Origin: Hypomyces perniciosus
Taxonomy: Eukaryota; Ascomycota; Sordariomycetes; Hypocreales; Hypocreaceae
Reading direction: 5' to 3'
Assembly: GCA_008477525.1 (NCBI GenBank)
Contig: SPDT01000003.1
Location: 2,852,001-2,916,000, forward strand
Length of the DNA stretch: 64,000 nucleotides
This document shows, in pieces, positions 23,523 through 35,319 of this stretch (position 1 is the first letter of the stretch; each line of letters begins with the position of its first letter). The notes under the pieces were generated by a model. The model ran no database searches. It saw nothing but the letters and a program-made list of their open reading frames with translations, and had not been told where the DNA came from. A program made the translations under genes and the position numbers.

Positions 23523-24373
23523 CTAGCCAGTAGCTTTCTCGATGCTTGTCTCACTGCTGAAACAACACCTCTTGGCCCTAAAGACCTGTTTAGAAATGGA
23601 CTCTGCAACAGTTAGTATTTCCTCTGCCGGAAGGGAGTTATTGGAACACACATCCAAGGGTGGAATCTGATATTGCGCTACTTCGAAAAACTCGCGGGCC
23701 GCGAACGACATATACCGCATCCGAAACTCGGGGAGAACCTCTTTGCAGAGCTTTTGCCAGTAGCCATAGTCTGTCGCGGTTGGGCACGGCCGTGGTTGGT
23801 AAAACCCAAAGTCCAACACTGGAAAGGCGTTAGGGCATTATTTTTGGGATCCAGCAAATATGCGCTTACAAAGCTTCACATGACCAGACAGCGATACACG
23901 CATGTTATGAATCAGAAAGGGCGGCAGGCTAGAAGCCAGATAGTGGGTTGCACTGACGAACTTATAAACTATTAGCTATGATGCCTTGTATTGCATGGTA
24001 AGTCACTGACCTGTGATAAAGCACTTGCTATCTCTACCTCAGTCAGATGCACAAGACGGGGAAGGTCGGATAGATGCACGTCCGCGTATTCGTAAACGAT
24101 TGTACTAGGGGAAACGGAGCCTATAGAGGTAAATATGCTATAGATTGTGATGAGATTAGGATGGGAGACTCGCGCAATTTTGCGAAAGTCATCAATTGAG
24201 GTTTCTCGGACAACAACTAGTTCCTTGGTCTTTTTGTTCTGCATCAGGCGTGCGTCTGACGACTGAATTCGCGAGATATCGTCATAGCTCTCCTTTACGG
24301 TCTTGGTAAGGTAAACTGGAATGACGCGTCGATAGTGTGAGTTCCGAGGCATAGTTGAATGTGGCATTGACAT
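23523..24373 (-). pseudogene. Protein-kinase-like N-lobe relic
   Basis: The first exon (from 24373) reads like a kinase N-lobe: KELVVVRET in the place of the ATP-binding strand, FRKIARVSHPNLITIYSIF (helix C / strand 4 region) and TIVYEYADVHLSDLPRL (hinge). A possible intron (about 23820-24010) leads to a second segment starting LDFGFYQPRPCPTATDYGYW, which I do not recognise. No HRD or DFG catalytic motifs are seen, so the C-lobe is missing or degenerate. It lies next to a cyclin relic on the same strand, which may reflect an old cyclin/kinase gene pair. Confidence 0.45.
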
Positions 24374-25323
24374 GAGAAGCGATAGTCACTTATATGATGA
24401 TTAGTTAATAAAAAAAGATATTTGAATAGCAGGTATGTATTTAGTAGCCCCTTAAATTTAGCTGAGAGAGGCCAAAATAGCTTTATCCTTAAACAATCTG
24501 TTTTGATATGCCATGGGTTTATTATTTCTCCCCTTGGATATTTTCACCATTAAACTACTGTTACATACTTGGTACATACATAGTTGAGCTGGTAACTACT
24601 ACTTTTACGCAGTGTCGTGCCTGTTGAACTGATAAAATCCCATTTGGTGGCATTAAGCTGCTATTTCGCTACGTTTCTCGATTTATTTATGTATAGGCCA
24701 GATCCTATCTAGTTGAATCTAGCTAACATCCGACTATTGTATGTAACAGTGACACGAAGTCTTATGTAGGCAAAACTACTTCAATTAAGGTCAAGGCTCG
24801 AGGTTTACCGTATATAGTATATTAGATATAATAGATGATCTGGCGGCCTTGCCTAATGAATCGATCTTTAATTCAAACAGAAACAAACATTTACTGGATA
24901 CTCCCCTGCATACATAGCTGTCAGAGGACACCAGTCAATATATACTACGCTATAGGTCACGGCGTATGCGCACTCAGGAAACATGTCGTGTTAACCTCAC
25001 TAACATATGTAACAACAGAAAACAGATAGACTGGTACTCTACACCCCCGTAATAACAGGAGAGAGAATATACTACAGTTTCACCTGCACCACATCGCCCG
25101 TTGGTAATACATCGGGTAGCCCATTGCTCAGCTTCGCGACCAAGAGCTACGGCAAATACGCTCGTCATGGGGAAGCCTTGCTGCGTTATTCATCGTTCAG
25201 TTTCTAGAGATTTACTGACATTAGACCCAAGTTCCCTAACACGTATATTTGCCCATGCGCTGTTGATCTTGTTTTGCCATACTTACCCCTGATCACCGTC
25301 CACATTCGTGTCTATAATACCAC
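24374..25323. other. Intergenic region, no gene seen
   Basis: AT-leaning sequence with short chance frames only. Confidence 0.4.
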
Positions 25324-26322
25324 TCAGTACTTCAGGCCGACGCGGCCGCATTGGAATGTCTTCTTCCTATCCCTTACTTCAACTTCACTTCCTGTCCTGT
25401 ATTTTACAGCCGCAAGCTCCTGCATTGCACGATTGAGATGCGTCCCGCAGAGCAAGACGACACAGCCACTGGATATAGTTGAACCGTGGTATTGAGAGGG
25501 CGTGGCCAACACGTTCTCTCGATAAAGGCTCTCCTCAAACGCATATCCCAACGCTGGGGCTTCAGGTGCTAATTCTTTGATCTGAATCATCGCAAGGTAG
25601 AACTCCGGTGAATGCATCGAAGCAATTGATTTGTGGCCGACCCCCGCCCTCCTGATCGTCTCTCCCATGCCATATAAGACATTAAGAAATTCTCTATTTT
25701 TAACTAGTAAGCAGCATTGTGTACCAGCGGGAGGTGTCTGTCGCATGGATTTAGATAGGCTAAGAGAATGGCGCCCGTTGGAAGAATCTGTCTCAGCAGT
25801 TGCGTCCGCAAGTCTGTGTCGCGATATTATTGTGAGGACCTTTAAGCAGCACAGCCATTTATTAGAGCTCAGCTGCGATCGCCCTCTGACTCCTGGTACA
25901 CAGCAAGGGATAAGTACGAGTTTTGCCTCATAACTAGAGGACTTGATCAAGCCTTGAAAATGCTTCTGTTTAAATAGAAACTTCAGATGTGACTCGTTAG
26001 GCCACTCCATGCCCGAACTTAAGATAGGTTTAGACTTTTCGTTGTTACTACGCCGCCTTGCTCCCTGATTCTCGGATAATTTAGTCACATCTTTATCCTC
26101 TTTGGCGTAGTAACGCTTTTTGTGCTCCAGGAGCAAGTATGTTACGGCCCTTGGCCATACTAAACTCCCCCCCAGTTTTGGAAGAGTCTTTTCATGACCT
26201 GTCCCATCCCAAATATATATGGCCTTATCGAGAGCCCGACACCCGGCAACCTGCTCTTCACTGTTTTCATTCTCCCCCTTATCAGTCCCGAGTGCGAGAG
26301 AACACGCGCCCTTGGGTGCCAT
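25324..26322 (-). CDS. Hypothetical protein, unrecognised
   Basis: An uninterrupted 332-residue frame starting MAPKGACSLALGTDKG. No signal peptide, transmembrane segment or known motif is evident. It contains basic patches (KKRYYAKEDK, ARRRSNNEKSK) and a hydrophobic C-terminal part (ISSGCVVLLCGTHLN). The start lies at the edge of the AT-rich RIP block, so the promoter may be inside mutated DNA. It could be a real orphan gene, or an exon-like open stretch of a decayed repeat; length alone is the main argument. Confidence 0.4.
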   Translation of the reverse strand: MAPKGACSLALGTDKGENENSEEQVAGCRALDKAIYIWDGTGHEKTLPKLGGSLVWPRAVTYLLLEHKKRYYAKEDKDVTKLSENQGARRRSNNEKSKPILSSGMEWPNESHLKFLFKQKHFQGLIKSSSYEAKLVLIPCCVPGVRGRSQLSSNKWLCCLKVLTIISRHRLADATAETDSSNGRHSLSLSKSMRQTPPAGTQCCLLVKNREFLNVLYGMGETIRRAGVGHKSIASMHSPEFYLAMIQIKELAPEAPALGYAFEESLYRENVLATPSQYHGSTISSGCVVLLCGTHLNRAMQELAAVKYRTGSEVEVRDRKKTFQCGRVGLKY

Positions 26323-26867
26323 AGATTTATATAGTTTAATTAAGAAAGATCCTATACTACTTATAAGACTTATTGTAAATATAGGTATAGTTAAAAGAGC
26401 CTAATAGTATATTTATTAAAGTATTTATAAACTTAAAGTTAAAGGGAAATATTATTTTTTATTAGCTGGCTATAAAATATAGTATAATAATATACTCCTA
26501 TAAAGCAGTTAATACTACATTTAATAATAGTTAAGTAAGTATATATAGCGAAACTATTATTTAAGTATGTATAGGTAATATATAGATAGCATTTAGATTT
26601 TATATTATATTTAATAATATTTTAATACCTTTTATTTTTAAGATATTATTTATTTAAGCTATATAGTTAATATTTAATTATATATTAAAGAATAGGGATT
26701 TATATATAAAATATAAAATAAAGAATATTTAAATTATTACTTTAACTACTAAAGCTATTTATTAAAAATATAAAATAAAGGTATTATATAACTTAAAGTT
26801 AAAATAAATATTAACTTTATATTTAAATATAAAGTTAATAAAGTGGAAAAAAGTTTAGAAAACCTTT

Positions 26868-26872
26868 ATTTT
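26868..26872. repeat. Gypsy target-site duplication (left)
   Basis: ATTTT, repeated at 33575-33579 on the other side of the element. Confidence 0.7.
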
Positions 26873-27044
26873 TATTACGGCACGGAAAGGCGGGTCAGGG
26901 CAAATATTATTGTTGTGCCGTAGAGAGCGAGAAAGCCCTGAGGCTTTACGGAAAGCTATAGCTAGGAATGCATTGGGGCCTGGTTATGTGACCGGGGCTT
27001 ATGTAACAGGGCGTTAATATCGCGTTACGGTCGGTGCTGTGACA
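26873..27044 (-). repeat. Gypsy LTR (3' LTR in element orientation)
   Basis: 172 bp, starting TGTCACAGCACCGACC on the minus strand and aligning over its whole length with 33403-33574. The last dinucleotide is TA where CA is expected, a RIP-type change. Confidence 0.88.
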
Positions 27045-27046
27045 GT

Positions 27047-27060
27047 ACCCCCCCTCTTTA
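27047..27060 (-). other. Polypurine tract of the Gypsy element
   Basis: AAAGAGGGGGGG on the minus strand, immediately upstream of the LTR start; it primes plus-strand DNA synthesis in this class. Confidence 0.75.
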
Positions 27061-30000
27061 TTACGCTATTCGGCTGCGAATAGCTATATTGCTTGCATAA
27101 ATCGAAATTCTAGGTAATTTATTTTAATATTTCTGATATAAGGGTAAATGGGGCGAATTGTATGGTTTTTGGTGTTAGTGATATATAGTTTAGTCGTGGG
27201 CTTTAGCGCGGTATAGTTTTTGGTTGGTGCTCCGCAGGTATTGGTTTCTTTTTAGCTATTTCTTTTTTTTCCTCTTTTATAATTCCTTTTAATGCCTATT
27301 GCAGTAGGCCTGGCTTTTCTAGGTTTCTTTTATAGAAGTCTTATATTACCCTCTCTTAGCCTTATAGGTCTTTGGCTAGTTGCTATATAGCAGCGTGGTA
27401 TTTTTATTTAATAAGGTAGTGGAATCTGTTATTGTTATAATAATCTAAAAGCGCTTTAAACTCCTATTTTTTTTATACCTTATCTATACTATCTTCTCTT
27501 TCCAGTATTCTGCCTTAAATATTCTTTAACTCGGCTTTATTGATTATCTTTTGCCTAGGATACGGTAGGGTAGCTGTTTTAGGTTGTAAGAGGGAGTTAT
27601 ATAGGACTGGGAAAATCTTTATACTTTCTGGCAGGTCGATAGCGCAGGCTTATAGGTATATTTTCATTATTATATAGGGCCTTGCTTATTTATTATCTAG
27701 CTTTTTTATTAGCTGGTTAATCTTTATATTTTATATATCGATAAAGACTTTTTGCCTAATAGTATAAACTAGTAATGCCTTTTTCTGCGCGTTTATATTT
27801 TTTTTATATCTTTTTCCTAAGGCCTTGGCGAGGGCTTTTAGCTATATAATAATACATTTGAATCGCTTAGTAATAGCGTTAGCGCGGAAGAACTCTCTTT
27901 TCTTTACTGCAGAAAGGTTTAGCGGGCAGGGCTATAAGGGCTCTGTCCTTAGGCGAGGGTTAAAACTATAATTAGCGAAAAATAGTAATATACTAATAGT
28001 TTTAGATATTATATTATTTATAGCGAATTTGGCTAATAGAAGCTAATAGGCTTAGTTGTTTTAGTAAAAGTTAATAAAAGCTTACAGGTATTGTTTTATA
28101 TTTACATTAATCCTTATAGTCTAGCTATTAGTTTTAAGGTAAAAGGCTAATAATTGTTTTAATATAACTTTTAATTGCTTTAAGAGTTATTCTTAGAATT
28201 TTAATATAAACTATATACTATAGTTTAATATAATATTATTAAGTATATTATAGAGGCAGTAAATCCTGCTAATAAATATATTAGCTAGCTTTTTTACTAA
28301 TAGTAAAGTAATAGGTATAAAATAATATATTTTTATAAGGCGGCAAACTACTATTAGTAAATGCTTATAGGTAGTATTATATTAGCGGGATTTAAGCAGT
28401 ACTGTAATATAGTTAATAGAGATATTTAACTATATGCGGAATAGGACTGGTAATAGTTAAAGGAAGCTTTATAGTAAGGATTATAAGGCATTTATTCTAA
28501 TATATAGTTTATAGGCTTATATAAATACTTTAATGTCTCTTAAGATCTATAGCTATTAGTATATCTGGCTAATAAGGTTTAGAGTTTTAAACCTGCCTAG
28601 GTATTTGGCTAGGCTGCTTAAATGGTTTTTAAATAAGATTTGTATTTAAAGTTTATTATTAAAGGGAATAAAAAGCTACTTTTAGTAGTAAATTCTGCTA
28701 TTTATTACTCGGCAGTTGTTTATTGCGATCTAGAGTTTTTTACAGAGCTATTTTAGCTATTAGTAGATATTAGGGTTTTAGAGCGCAGTTACTATTTCTC
28801 TTACTATAGTATTTTATTTATACGCTGCTGCAATTAAGTTATTGATTAGTTTATCTTTTACTAGTATTATTATAGCTATAAAGGCAGCCTTTATAGATAA
28901 TTTAATATTTAATAAGATTTCTTTTTAGAATATTGCCTAAGCTTTAAGGCTAAAAAAACTTTATAAGAGGATAATATATTACCTGTTTTTAATTTAGTTA
29001 TTAAAGGGGTTTAATTTCGCAGGCCTATTTTCTACTTTTCTATTTAAAGCGTTAGGCTTTACAGCCTTAAAGCCAGGTCAGTAAATAATATAGAAGTTAA
29101 AGCTAGAGAGGAATTTAAACTATTAGACTTACTGCTAGTTTAAGGCTTTTATTAAGGTAAAGTATTTAAGGTTTTTATAGTCGATAATAATATTAAACTC
29201 TTACAAGCTTTATAATTCTAGGCGCTACTCTTTTATTACTTTAATAATAGCTAAGAGTTTTTTATTATAGATTTTATAATTGCATTTTTAAGTGTTATAC
29301 TTTGCAGAAAAAAATGCAATAAAGTATAGAATACCTTCTTTATTATATTGCGATAAAATACTGCTTAATGCCTAGTTAAAGGCATTAGTCTTAAAGACTA
29401 TTTACTTATTATAGTTAAAGAGGGCTAGGACTAGGGCTAATTTAAAGGTATATTTAATTAGGTTAAAGGCTTTTTACTGTTTTTCTCTTTAGGTATATAG
29501 TTAGTCTTTCTTTAAGAGTTTATTTAATAGTGCAGCTATTTCAAAGTATTTTTAAATAAAATAGCAATAGAAATTTATAAAGTTAAAGAACTTTTATAGG
29601 TCCTTTACTTTTTTAAATAGTTGCTAATTTAATATAGCTTTAACTTTTTTAAGATTTATTTCTAGTCCCTTTAAAGTAATAATTAAGCTAAGGTATTTCG
29701 TTTTTATTATTTTAAACTTGTATTTAGTAATATTAATTTAAAGGTTAGTGTTTTAAAGGCGGGCTATTACTTTATATATATGTTTTTAATGCTTTTTTTA
29801 ATATAATAAGTATATAAAGATATTATTAAGGTATACTATATAAATATAGTTAAAGAGGTTATAAAGAGTGTAGTTAATATAGTATTAGAATATAGCAGGC
29901 GTATTATAGAGGCTAAAAGGTATAACTAATATTTTAAAAAGGCCGAACTTTATAATAAATACTGTTTTCTATATATCCCCTTTAATGATATAGAGGTTAT

Positions 30001-33000
30001 TAAACGCAGCGATAATATTAAGTTTTGTATATACCTTTATATAGCTTAAGGCATTAAGGGTTTCCTAGATTAATAGCAATAGGTATTGATTTTTAATAGT
30101 AATATTATTTAACTTTTAGTAATTTTAATAGATATAGATACTGCCTTTTAGTTTTGCGGCTAAAAGGAAGGGATTAGTGTATTGTACTTGTAATTTACAG
30201 ATAAATCCTTTTACTAAGTTATTATTTAATTATTTTCTTATTACCTGCAGTTTATTAAGTAAAAATGGCCTATTTTTTTAGTATAGCGGGTCTTTTCCTG
30301 GCAGTGTCTTGATTTTATAGTCCTAGGCCTGTTATAGGGGAAGCTTATTTACTATTTTTAACAGGAAGGCGTTATATAAGTTATATAGCTAAAATAGCAG
30401 TTTTTTTAGGATATCCGGTTTACTAAGCTTGGGTTTCCCTGCTATAAATTTCTCGATATTGGCAGCTGTAATCTTTTTTAGTTATACCAGGGAGTAGTAT
30501 TTATCGATAAAGTTATATATTTTTTTAAGTAATACTATTTTTACTTTAATATAGTCTCTTTATCCTATAAATATTTATTAGAAAAACTTATTTAAAAGTT
30601 TTAGTAAAGTAATATATATTAGTTTTTTACTTTTAATAATTTAATTAATCTCCTTTTAGGTTACTTTTATTGCGCGGATATATAGTTATCAATAAAAAGT
30701 CATAAAGTTTATAGCTGCTATTATCTATATATCCGCTATATTTAAGTATACTTTTTAATTTTAAAGTTTAATTTAGTTTTGCGGAAATAGTATACTAAAA
30801 AGTAATAGTAATAGCTTTAATAGGGGTTTCCCTTTTTATTATTAACTGCAGATTACAGGGGCGGGCAGTAGCTTTATATATATTTAGTTTGGGATTATTT
30901 ATGCTTATATTTCTTTATTGTTAATTTTACTATACTTATAGGTTGTATAGTAATTTTAGTTTAGCGTTAAGGTTTATAGAATGCGCAGTTTAAAGGCCCC
31001 TTTTCTAGTTAGGTTATAGTTTATTTCTTTTAAGGTATTCTTAATTAATAGTTGCTGGTATAGTATAGTTCTTTATTTAGTTAGGTTAGGCTTTGTTTTA
31101 TTTGGGGCGTTTTTAATTGTTGGTTGCTGGTAATATATACTCTTTATATTAGCTTTAGCGAAGTTATTTTTTATTTTAACTGCTATTAAGATTTATATAA
31201 AGCCAGTTATACTTTTTAAAAAATAGTAGTAGTAATAGTAATAGGATTTAAAGGTAATAGTTAACTCCTTTAGTTAATATGAAGGTTATGTTTTCTTAGT
31301 TATAGGAGGCTAAGGATTATAGGTATATTATTAGGGATATTTATAATAAAGAAAAGGTAGAGTTTTTTATAGGAGCTGATTATAGTTTATATAATAAAAA
31401 GTCTGAAATTTTATTGGCTATACTTTTATTAGCAAGTAAGAGATTCCTGGTAAATGGCAGTTATTAGGTAGTAATACTAAATCACTTAATAAAAGCGCGG
31501 CTAGTAAAAGCTTAAGGCGTATAGCTGCTGTTTATTAGAGCTTTTATATTAATATAAATATTATATGCAAGGAATAGTATAGTTTATATTAGGAGGGATT
31601 TGCTGTTTATTAATTTAAGTTTAAAGGGTTTTCGACTAAAAAGACAGCACTAAATCTATTCTAGGATAATAGTCCTATTTATAATTAACCTCTATTTATA
31701 ACTTTTAGTTAAGGTTAGTCTTTTCTTTAGTTTATAAGTTAGGTCTGGGTTTTTAATAGGTAGGTTTAGCTAAATTAAAGTAGACTAAAAGTTAATAGGG
31801 TAGCGCTACTATTATTGTCTTTATTAATACTTAGAGAGGGTATATTGTTTAAGGCCTAGATTTATAGGTTATTTAAGCGTTGCAGGTAGTATTAGTATAC
31901 TATTAGAGTTTAGTTATTATACTTTACTAGGCTATTCTATTATTAGCTTTAAGGTACTGCTAGGTTAAAGTGTAGCTAGTATAGCTGAATTTAATGGTTT
32001 TGATTTTGTATTTAGTATAGATTGCCTTAGTGTATATTAGACTGCTTTTTTTTATTATATTCGCTAAGGCTATAGCCTGCTTTTTTACAGTAAAAGTAGA
32101 GTCTTTTAGTAATATATTCCTCGCGAGAGATTTAAAGGCAAGGTGGCAGGGTATATATAGTATTTAATTATATTAAGTTGCTGGCTGGCGCTAGGGCAGT
32201 AGCTTGGTTATTTTACTAGCGTTAGTAATATTGCTGTTAGTATTAATACTACTGCTATTAATAGCTTTATTAATGCTGGCTTATTTAGGCAGTGTAAAGG
32301 GCATTATAGTAGGTGCCTTCCTGGAGCTTATTATAGATAGTCTAGTAGAGTTAGTATTATTTAGTAAAGTTAAACTTATCTGGCTTAATTACTTAAGTCT
32401 TTATAGCGTCGGCAAGCTTTTAAAAGACCTTTATTTTTAAGGCCTTTACTATCTGCTTAGCAGTTTTACTGTATTCGCTGCCTAGTGCAGATAATTTTAC
32501 TATAAAGTTCTAGAAAGGCTTATTTAATATATATAGGTTATTAAAAGACTGCAATGCCTTTTAAAAGAGGTTAATTGTTTTATATTATATATTAAAATCG
32601 GTAAAGAGTACTGTATTAATCTTTTAATACTATTAGGCGGGGTTATTAAGACTTTTAATAATAGTATTAAAGTTTTTTTATTGCAGTTGGTATATATCTC
32701 CTTTTAAGAGACCTGCAATATATAAGATCTTTTTAAGTTTAGTTAAGAAGATTAATTAATTGCCTGTAAAGGTAATATTAATCTAGGAATACTAGTTAAT
32801 ATATTTTTACTGATATTTAGTGATATTTTTCTGTTTACTACTGAATTGTTTAAGGTCTTTAATCTAGCGGCAGCTAAATAGGTTATTATTTCTAGGGCTT
32901 AGTAGCGAGGCTGTATTTAAAGCTTTAACCTAGGCTTTGATTTATGCTTTAAGGTTTTAATTTTCGGCTGCCTGCTCTGAGATTTCCTATTTAAGGGTTT

Positions 33001-33402
33001 GTTTTTGTTTTTTTTATTAAGCTAGGCCTTTTTTAATTGCTTGGCTAAAGAGATAGAATTAGTGATAAAGGTTATTATCCCCAATAATTGCGTTTATTAG
33101 ATGTATATAGTCGCTATTAACGCTGGATTTTTACAGGGTTTTAAAGAGAAAAGCGAAAGGCGTAAGCTTTATAGCTAAGACTATAGTCTATTAGGCTAGG
33201 TTAGGCTGCAGGGCAAGGTTTAGGGTATTTATATTTATCTTGCTTATAATTGGTTTTTTACGGATATAGGGTTTAAGGGATAAAGGCTAGGCTATAGAGG
33301 CATTATTATGGGTTTGGGAATAAAGGGGGATTTAGGGGGAATTTATAATTAGTTGGGTATATGCCTCGCGATGGCGCAGCTGAGTTGAGGGACGGTATAA
33401 AC

Positions 33403-33574
33403 TATTATGGTATGGAAAGGCGGGTTAAGGCAAATATTGTTGTTATGCTGTAGAGAGCGAGAAAGCCCTAAGGCTCTACGGAAAGCTATAGCTAGGAACG
33501 CGTTAGGGCCTGGTCATGTGACCGGGGCTTATGTGACAGGGCATTAACATCGCGTTATGGTCGGTGCCGTAACA
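33403..33574 (-). repeat. Gypsy LTR (5' LTR in element orientation)
   Basis: 172 bp, starting TGTTACGGCACCGACC on the minus strand. Differences from the other LTR are mostly C/T and G/A transitions. Followed by the ATTTT duplication at 33575-33579. Confidence 0.88.
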
Positions 33575-34154
33575 ATTTTACTTTTAAAGAAAAGGTTTTA
33601 TATAAACTATTAAAGTAAGTTAAAGAGGATTTAATTTAACTGCTATTAGCTAATAAATTAAAAGATTAAATAAAAGCAATAAAAAACGCAGTAAAAGAAT
33701 TTAAAAAAGGAAAGGAATAAAAAAGAAAGTCTTAAAAGAAAGTGTAGAAGTATAATTAAATTAAAGCTAATACTATATATAAAAAAAGGCATAAAAATCT
33801 ATCTAGTAAATAATGCTTTATTTAATAGTTTTATTCCTATTAAAAGTTTTTATTAAAAATAGAAAAGTAGGATAAAGTTAAAGATAATTTAGACTTTAAT
33901 ACCCCCTTCACTAAATATATTACCTTAAAGTTCTTATTAATCAAAGCTAAAATAAAGCTTATACTAGACTATCTAGCTATAATCTTAACAACAGTAAAAG
34001 GGAAACTAATAGTATAAGAAACCGCGATTTTAATACAGATCCTAAAAAACAAGGAAATAGCATTTTCCTAGGATTTTATAGAATACAGAAAGCTTAACCT
34101 TAAAATTGCTTTATTATAGATTATTTATATAATAAAGTATAATATTTAGCAGAG

Positions 34155-34231
34155 TGATACACATAAATAGTGTATCGTCCTTTTCCTTCCTTCCTTCCTT
34201 TCTTTCCTCTCTATCTGCACTTTGCATATTA
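34155..34231 (+). repeat. 77-bp LTR of the miniature element (left)
   Basis: Starts TGATACACATAAATAGTGTA and ends CATATTA. It matches 35089-35165 except for a few transitions. A GATACAC/GTGTATC inverted repeat forms a hairpin at its start. Directly after it, TGGTAGCAATCTAAGCG resembles a tRNA 3'-end primer site. Confidence 0.85.
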
Positions 34232-34550
34232 AATGGTAGCAATCTAAGCGTTTTTCGATCGCAAGACCTTTATATATGCACCACACTGGCAACCACACTG
34301 GCAACCACACTAGCAACCATCTCGGCATTTCCTTCTAGCAAGCAAGAAAGCCTCTGCAGACGAAGATATCAGCCAACTAACCTGCTAACCAAACCGCCAA
34401 ACCAAACCGCGTTAATCCTGGTTTTTGCTGTTTCCCTCGCGAGACTACGCCGCTTCTAAAACGATCTACAGCTGTTCCTTTTACTAGGCCTTACAGCTAT
34501 TTCTTTATCAAGTGACGTTCCTTTTATAATTTTCCTTGATTCGATTCGCA

Positions 34551-35000
34551 ATGATTCCAACCGATCAACTCGATCAAGCCGAACAACAACGGCTATGGCA
34601 ACTATATCAGGTGGATCGTCAACGCCGGACCTGCGGAAGCTGCAGAGTCCTTTTCCACACACGGAATCAACTTTTTATCCACCTTCAGAATCGATGCTCT
34701 TCGAGCCTAGCTGGCCCAGCCAAGCAGACCCAGCAGCAACGCGTTATGGCCCCTTTTCCAAGACCCGTTCAACAACGTGTTGTGGCCCCTGCTCCAAGAC
34801 AGCCCCGTCAACGCGTTCAAATACACGTTCCAGCTAGCCGGCCTAGCCAACCACCCAAGGTCCAAGTCAACTTCCAACAAGACCCAAGGGGTTATCGTGT
34901 ACCAAGTACCCAAGAACGCCGGCCCCGTCATCGAGTTCAACAACGCGTTGTGGCCCCTTTTCCAAGACTAAGGCAGCAATATAAGGAGGAATTCGGTTAG
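34551..35000 (+). CDS. Zinc-finger protein encoded by the miniature LTR element
   Basis: 149 residues from ATG 34551. Residues about 25-50 contain CGSCRVLFHTRNQLFIH, a C2H2/C2HC-like finger of the sort seen next to Gag in fungal LTR elements. The rest is Gln/Arg/Pro-rich with an internally repeated QQRVVAPFPR motif (at least three copies), a likely basic nucleic-acid-binding tail. There are no stops despite lying in a RIP block. It could be a Gag-like protein packaging the element's RNA; that is inference. Confidence 0.6.
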   Translation: MIPTDQLDQAEQQRLWQLYQVDRQRRTCGSCRVLFHTRNQLFIHLQNRCSSSLAGPAKQTQQQRVMAPFPRPVQQRVVAPAPRQPRQRVQIHVPASRPSQPPKVQVNFQQDPRGYRVPSTQERRPRHRVQQRVVAPFPRLRQQYKEEFG

Positions 35001-35088
35001 GAATTCGGTTAGGAATAATGACCTTTATGACGGATAGGGATTAAGGGAATACGAGGACGCATTCTTTTTCAACTAAAGCGGCGGCATT

Positions 35089-35165
35089 TGATACACATAA
35101 ATAGTGTATCGTCCTTTTCCTTCCTTCCTTCCTTTCTTCCCTCTTTATCTGCACTTTGCATATCA
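35089..35165 (+). repeat. 77-bp LTR of the miniature element (right)
   Basis: Direct copy of 34155-34231, ending CATATCA. The left copy ends in TA, which fits a CA to TA change. Confidence 0.85.
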
Positions 35166-35319
35166 CCTAACAAGCTTAAAGATAAATATTAAATAAAATA
35201 ATATAATTATAATTCTATAAAATAAGCAGTTTTAGTAAATATAATTATTAATAACTATTTAAGTAATTATATTAAATAAATAATAAACTAGTTATATATA
35301 TATAAAGGAGATTTATATA
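35166..35319 (+). repeat. RIP-mutated partial LTR (second LTR family)
   Basis: It aligns with the 3' three-quarters of the LTR at 60543-60753, with C replaced by T and G by A throughout (compare GATAAATATTAAATAAAATA with GATGAATACTGAGCAGGGTA). It begins where the miniature element ends, so it is truncated there. Confidence 0.6.

Larger units (their letters stand above)
26873..33574 (-). mobile_element. Complete but RIP-inactivated Ty3/Gypsy LTR retrotransposon
   Basis: 6.7 kb with 172-bp LTRs at both ends, a 5-bp target duplication (ATTTT) and a polypurine tract (AAAGAGGGGGGG, 27047-27060) directly before the 3' LTR. The coding strand is minus. A zinc-knuckle relic of Gag is readable near 32040-32110 (FYCKKAGYSLSEY, where Cys/His are partly mutated). 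The reverse transcriptase motif near 29811-29850 reads YLNNIFIY where YLDDILIY is expected: both catalytic Asp codons became Asn by G-to-A change. No open frame of useful size remains, so the element is dead. Confidence 0.9.
34155..35165 (+). mobile_element. Miniature LTR retrotransposon (TRIM-like), 1011 bp
   Basis: Two 77-bp direct terminal repeats of TG...CA type enclose 857 bp. A putative primer-binding site (TGGTAGC...) lies 2 bp after the left repeat, and a purine-rich stretch (AAAGCGGCGGCA) just before the right one. The interior holds one ORF (34551-35000) but no polymerase, so mobility would depend on another element. The interior has normal base composition inside an otherwise RIP-mutated block. 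Flanking 5-mers differ (CAGAG, CCTAA), so no target duplication is visible. The size and structure match the TRIM class of non-autonomous LTR elements. Confidence 0.78.

Noticed and set aside
32204..32440. 78-codon hydrophobic frame in the RIP block
   Set aside because: Leu/Ile-rich product of AT-biased mutation inside the dead Gypsy element.
34154..34459. 101-codon frame starting in the 77-bp LTR
   Set aside because: It spans the LTR and primer-site region and overlaps no motif; the zinc-finger ORF at 34551 is better supported.
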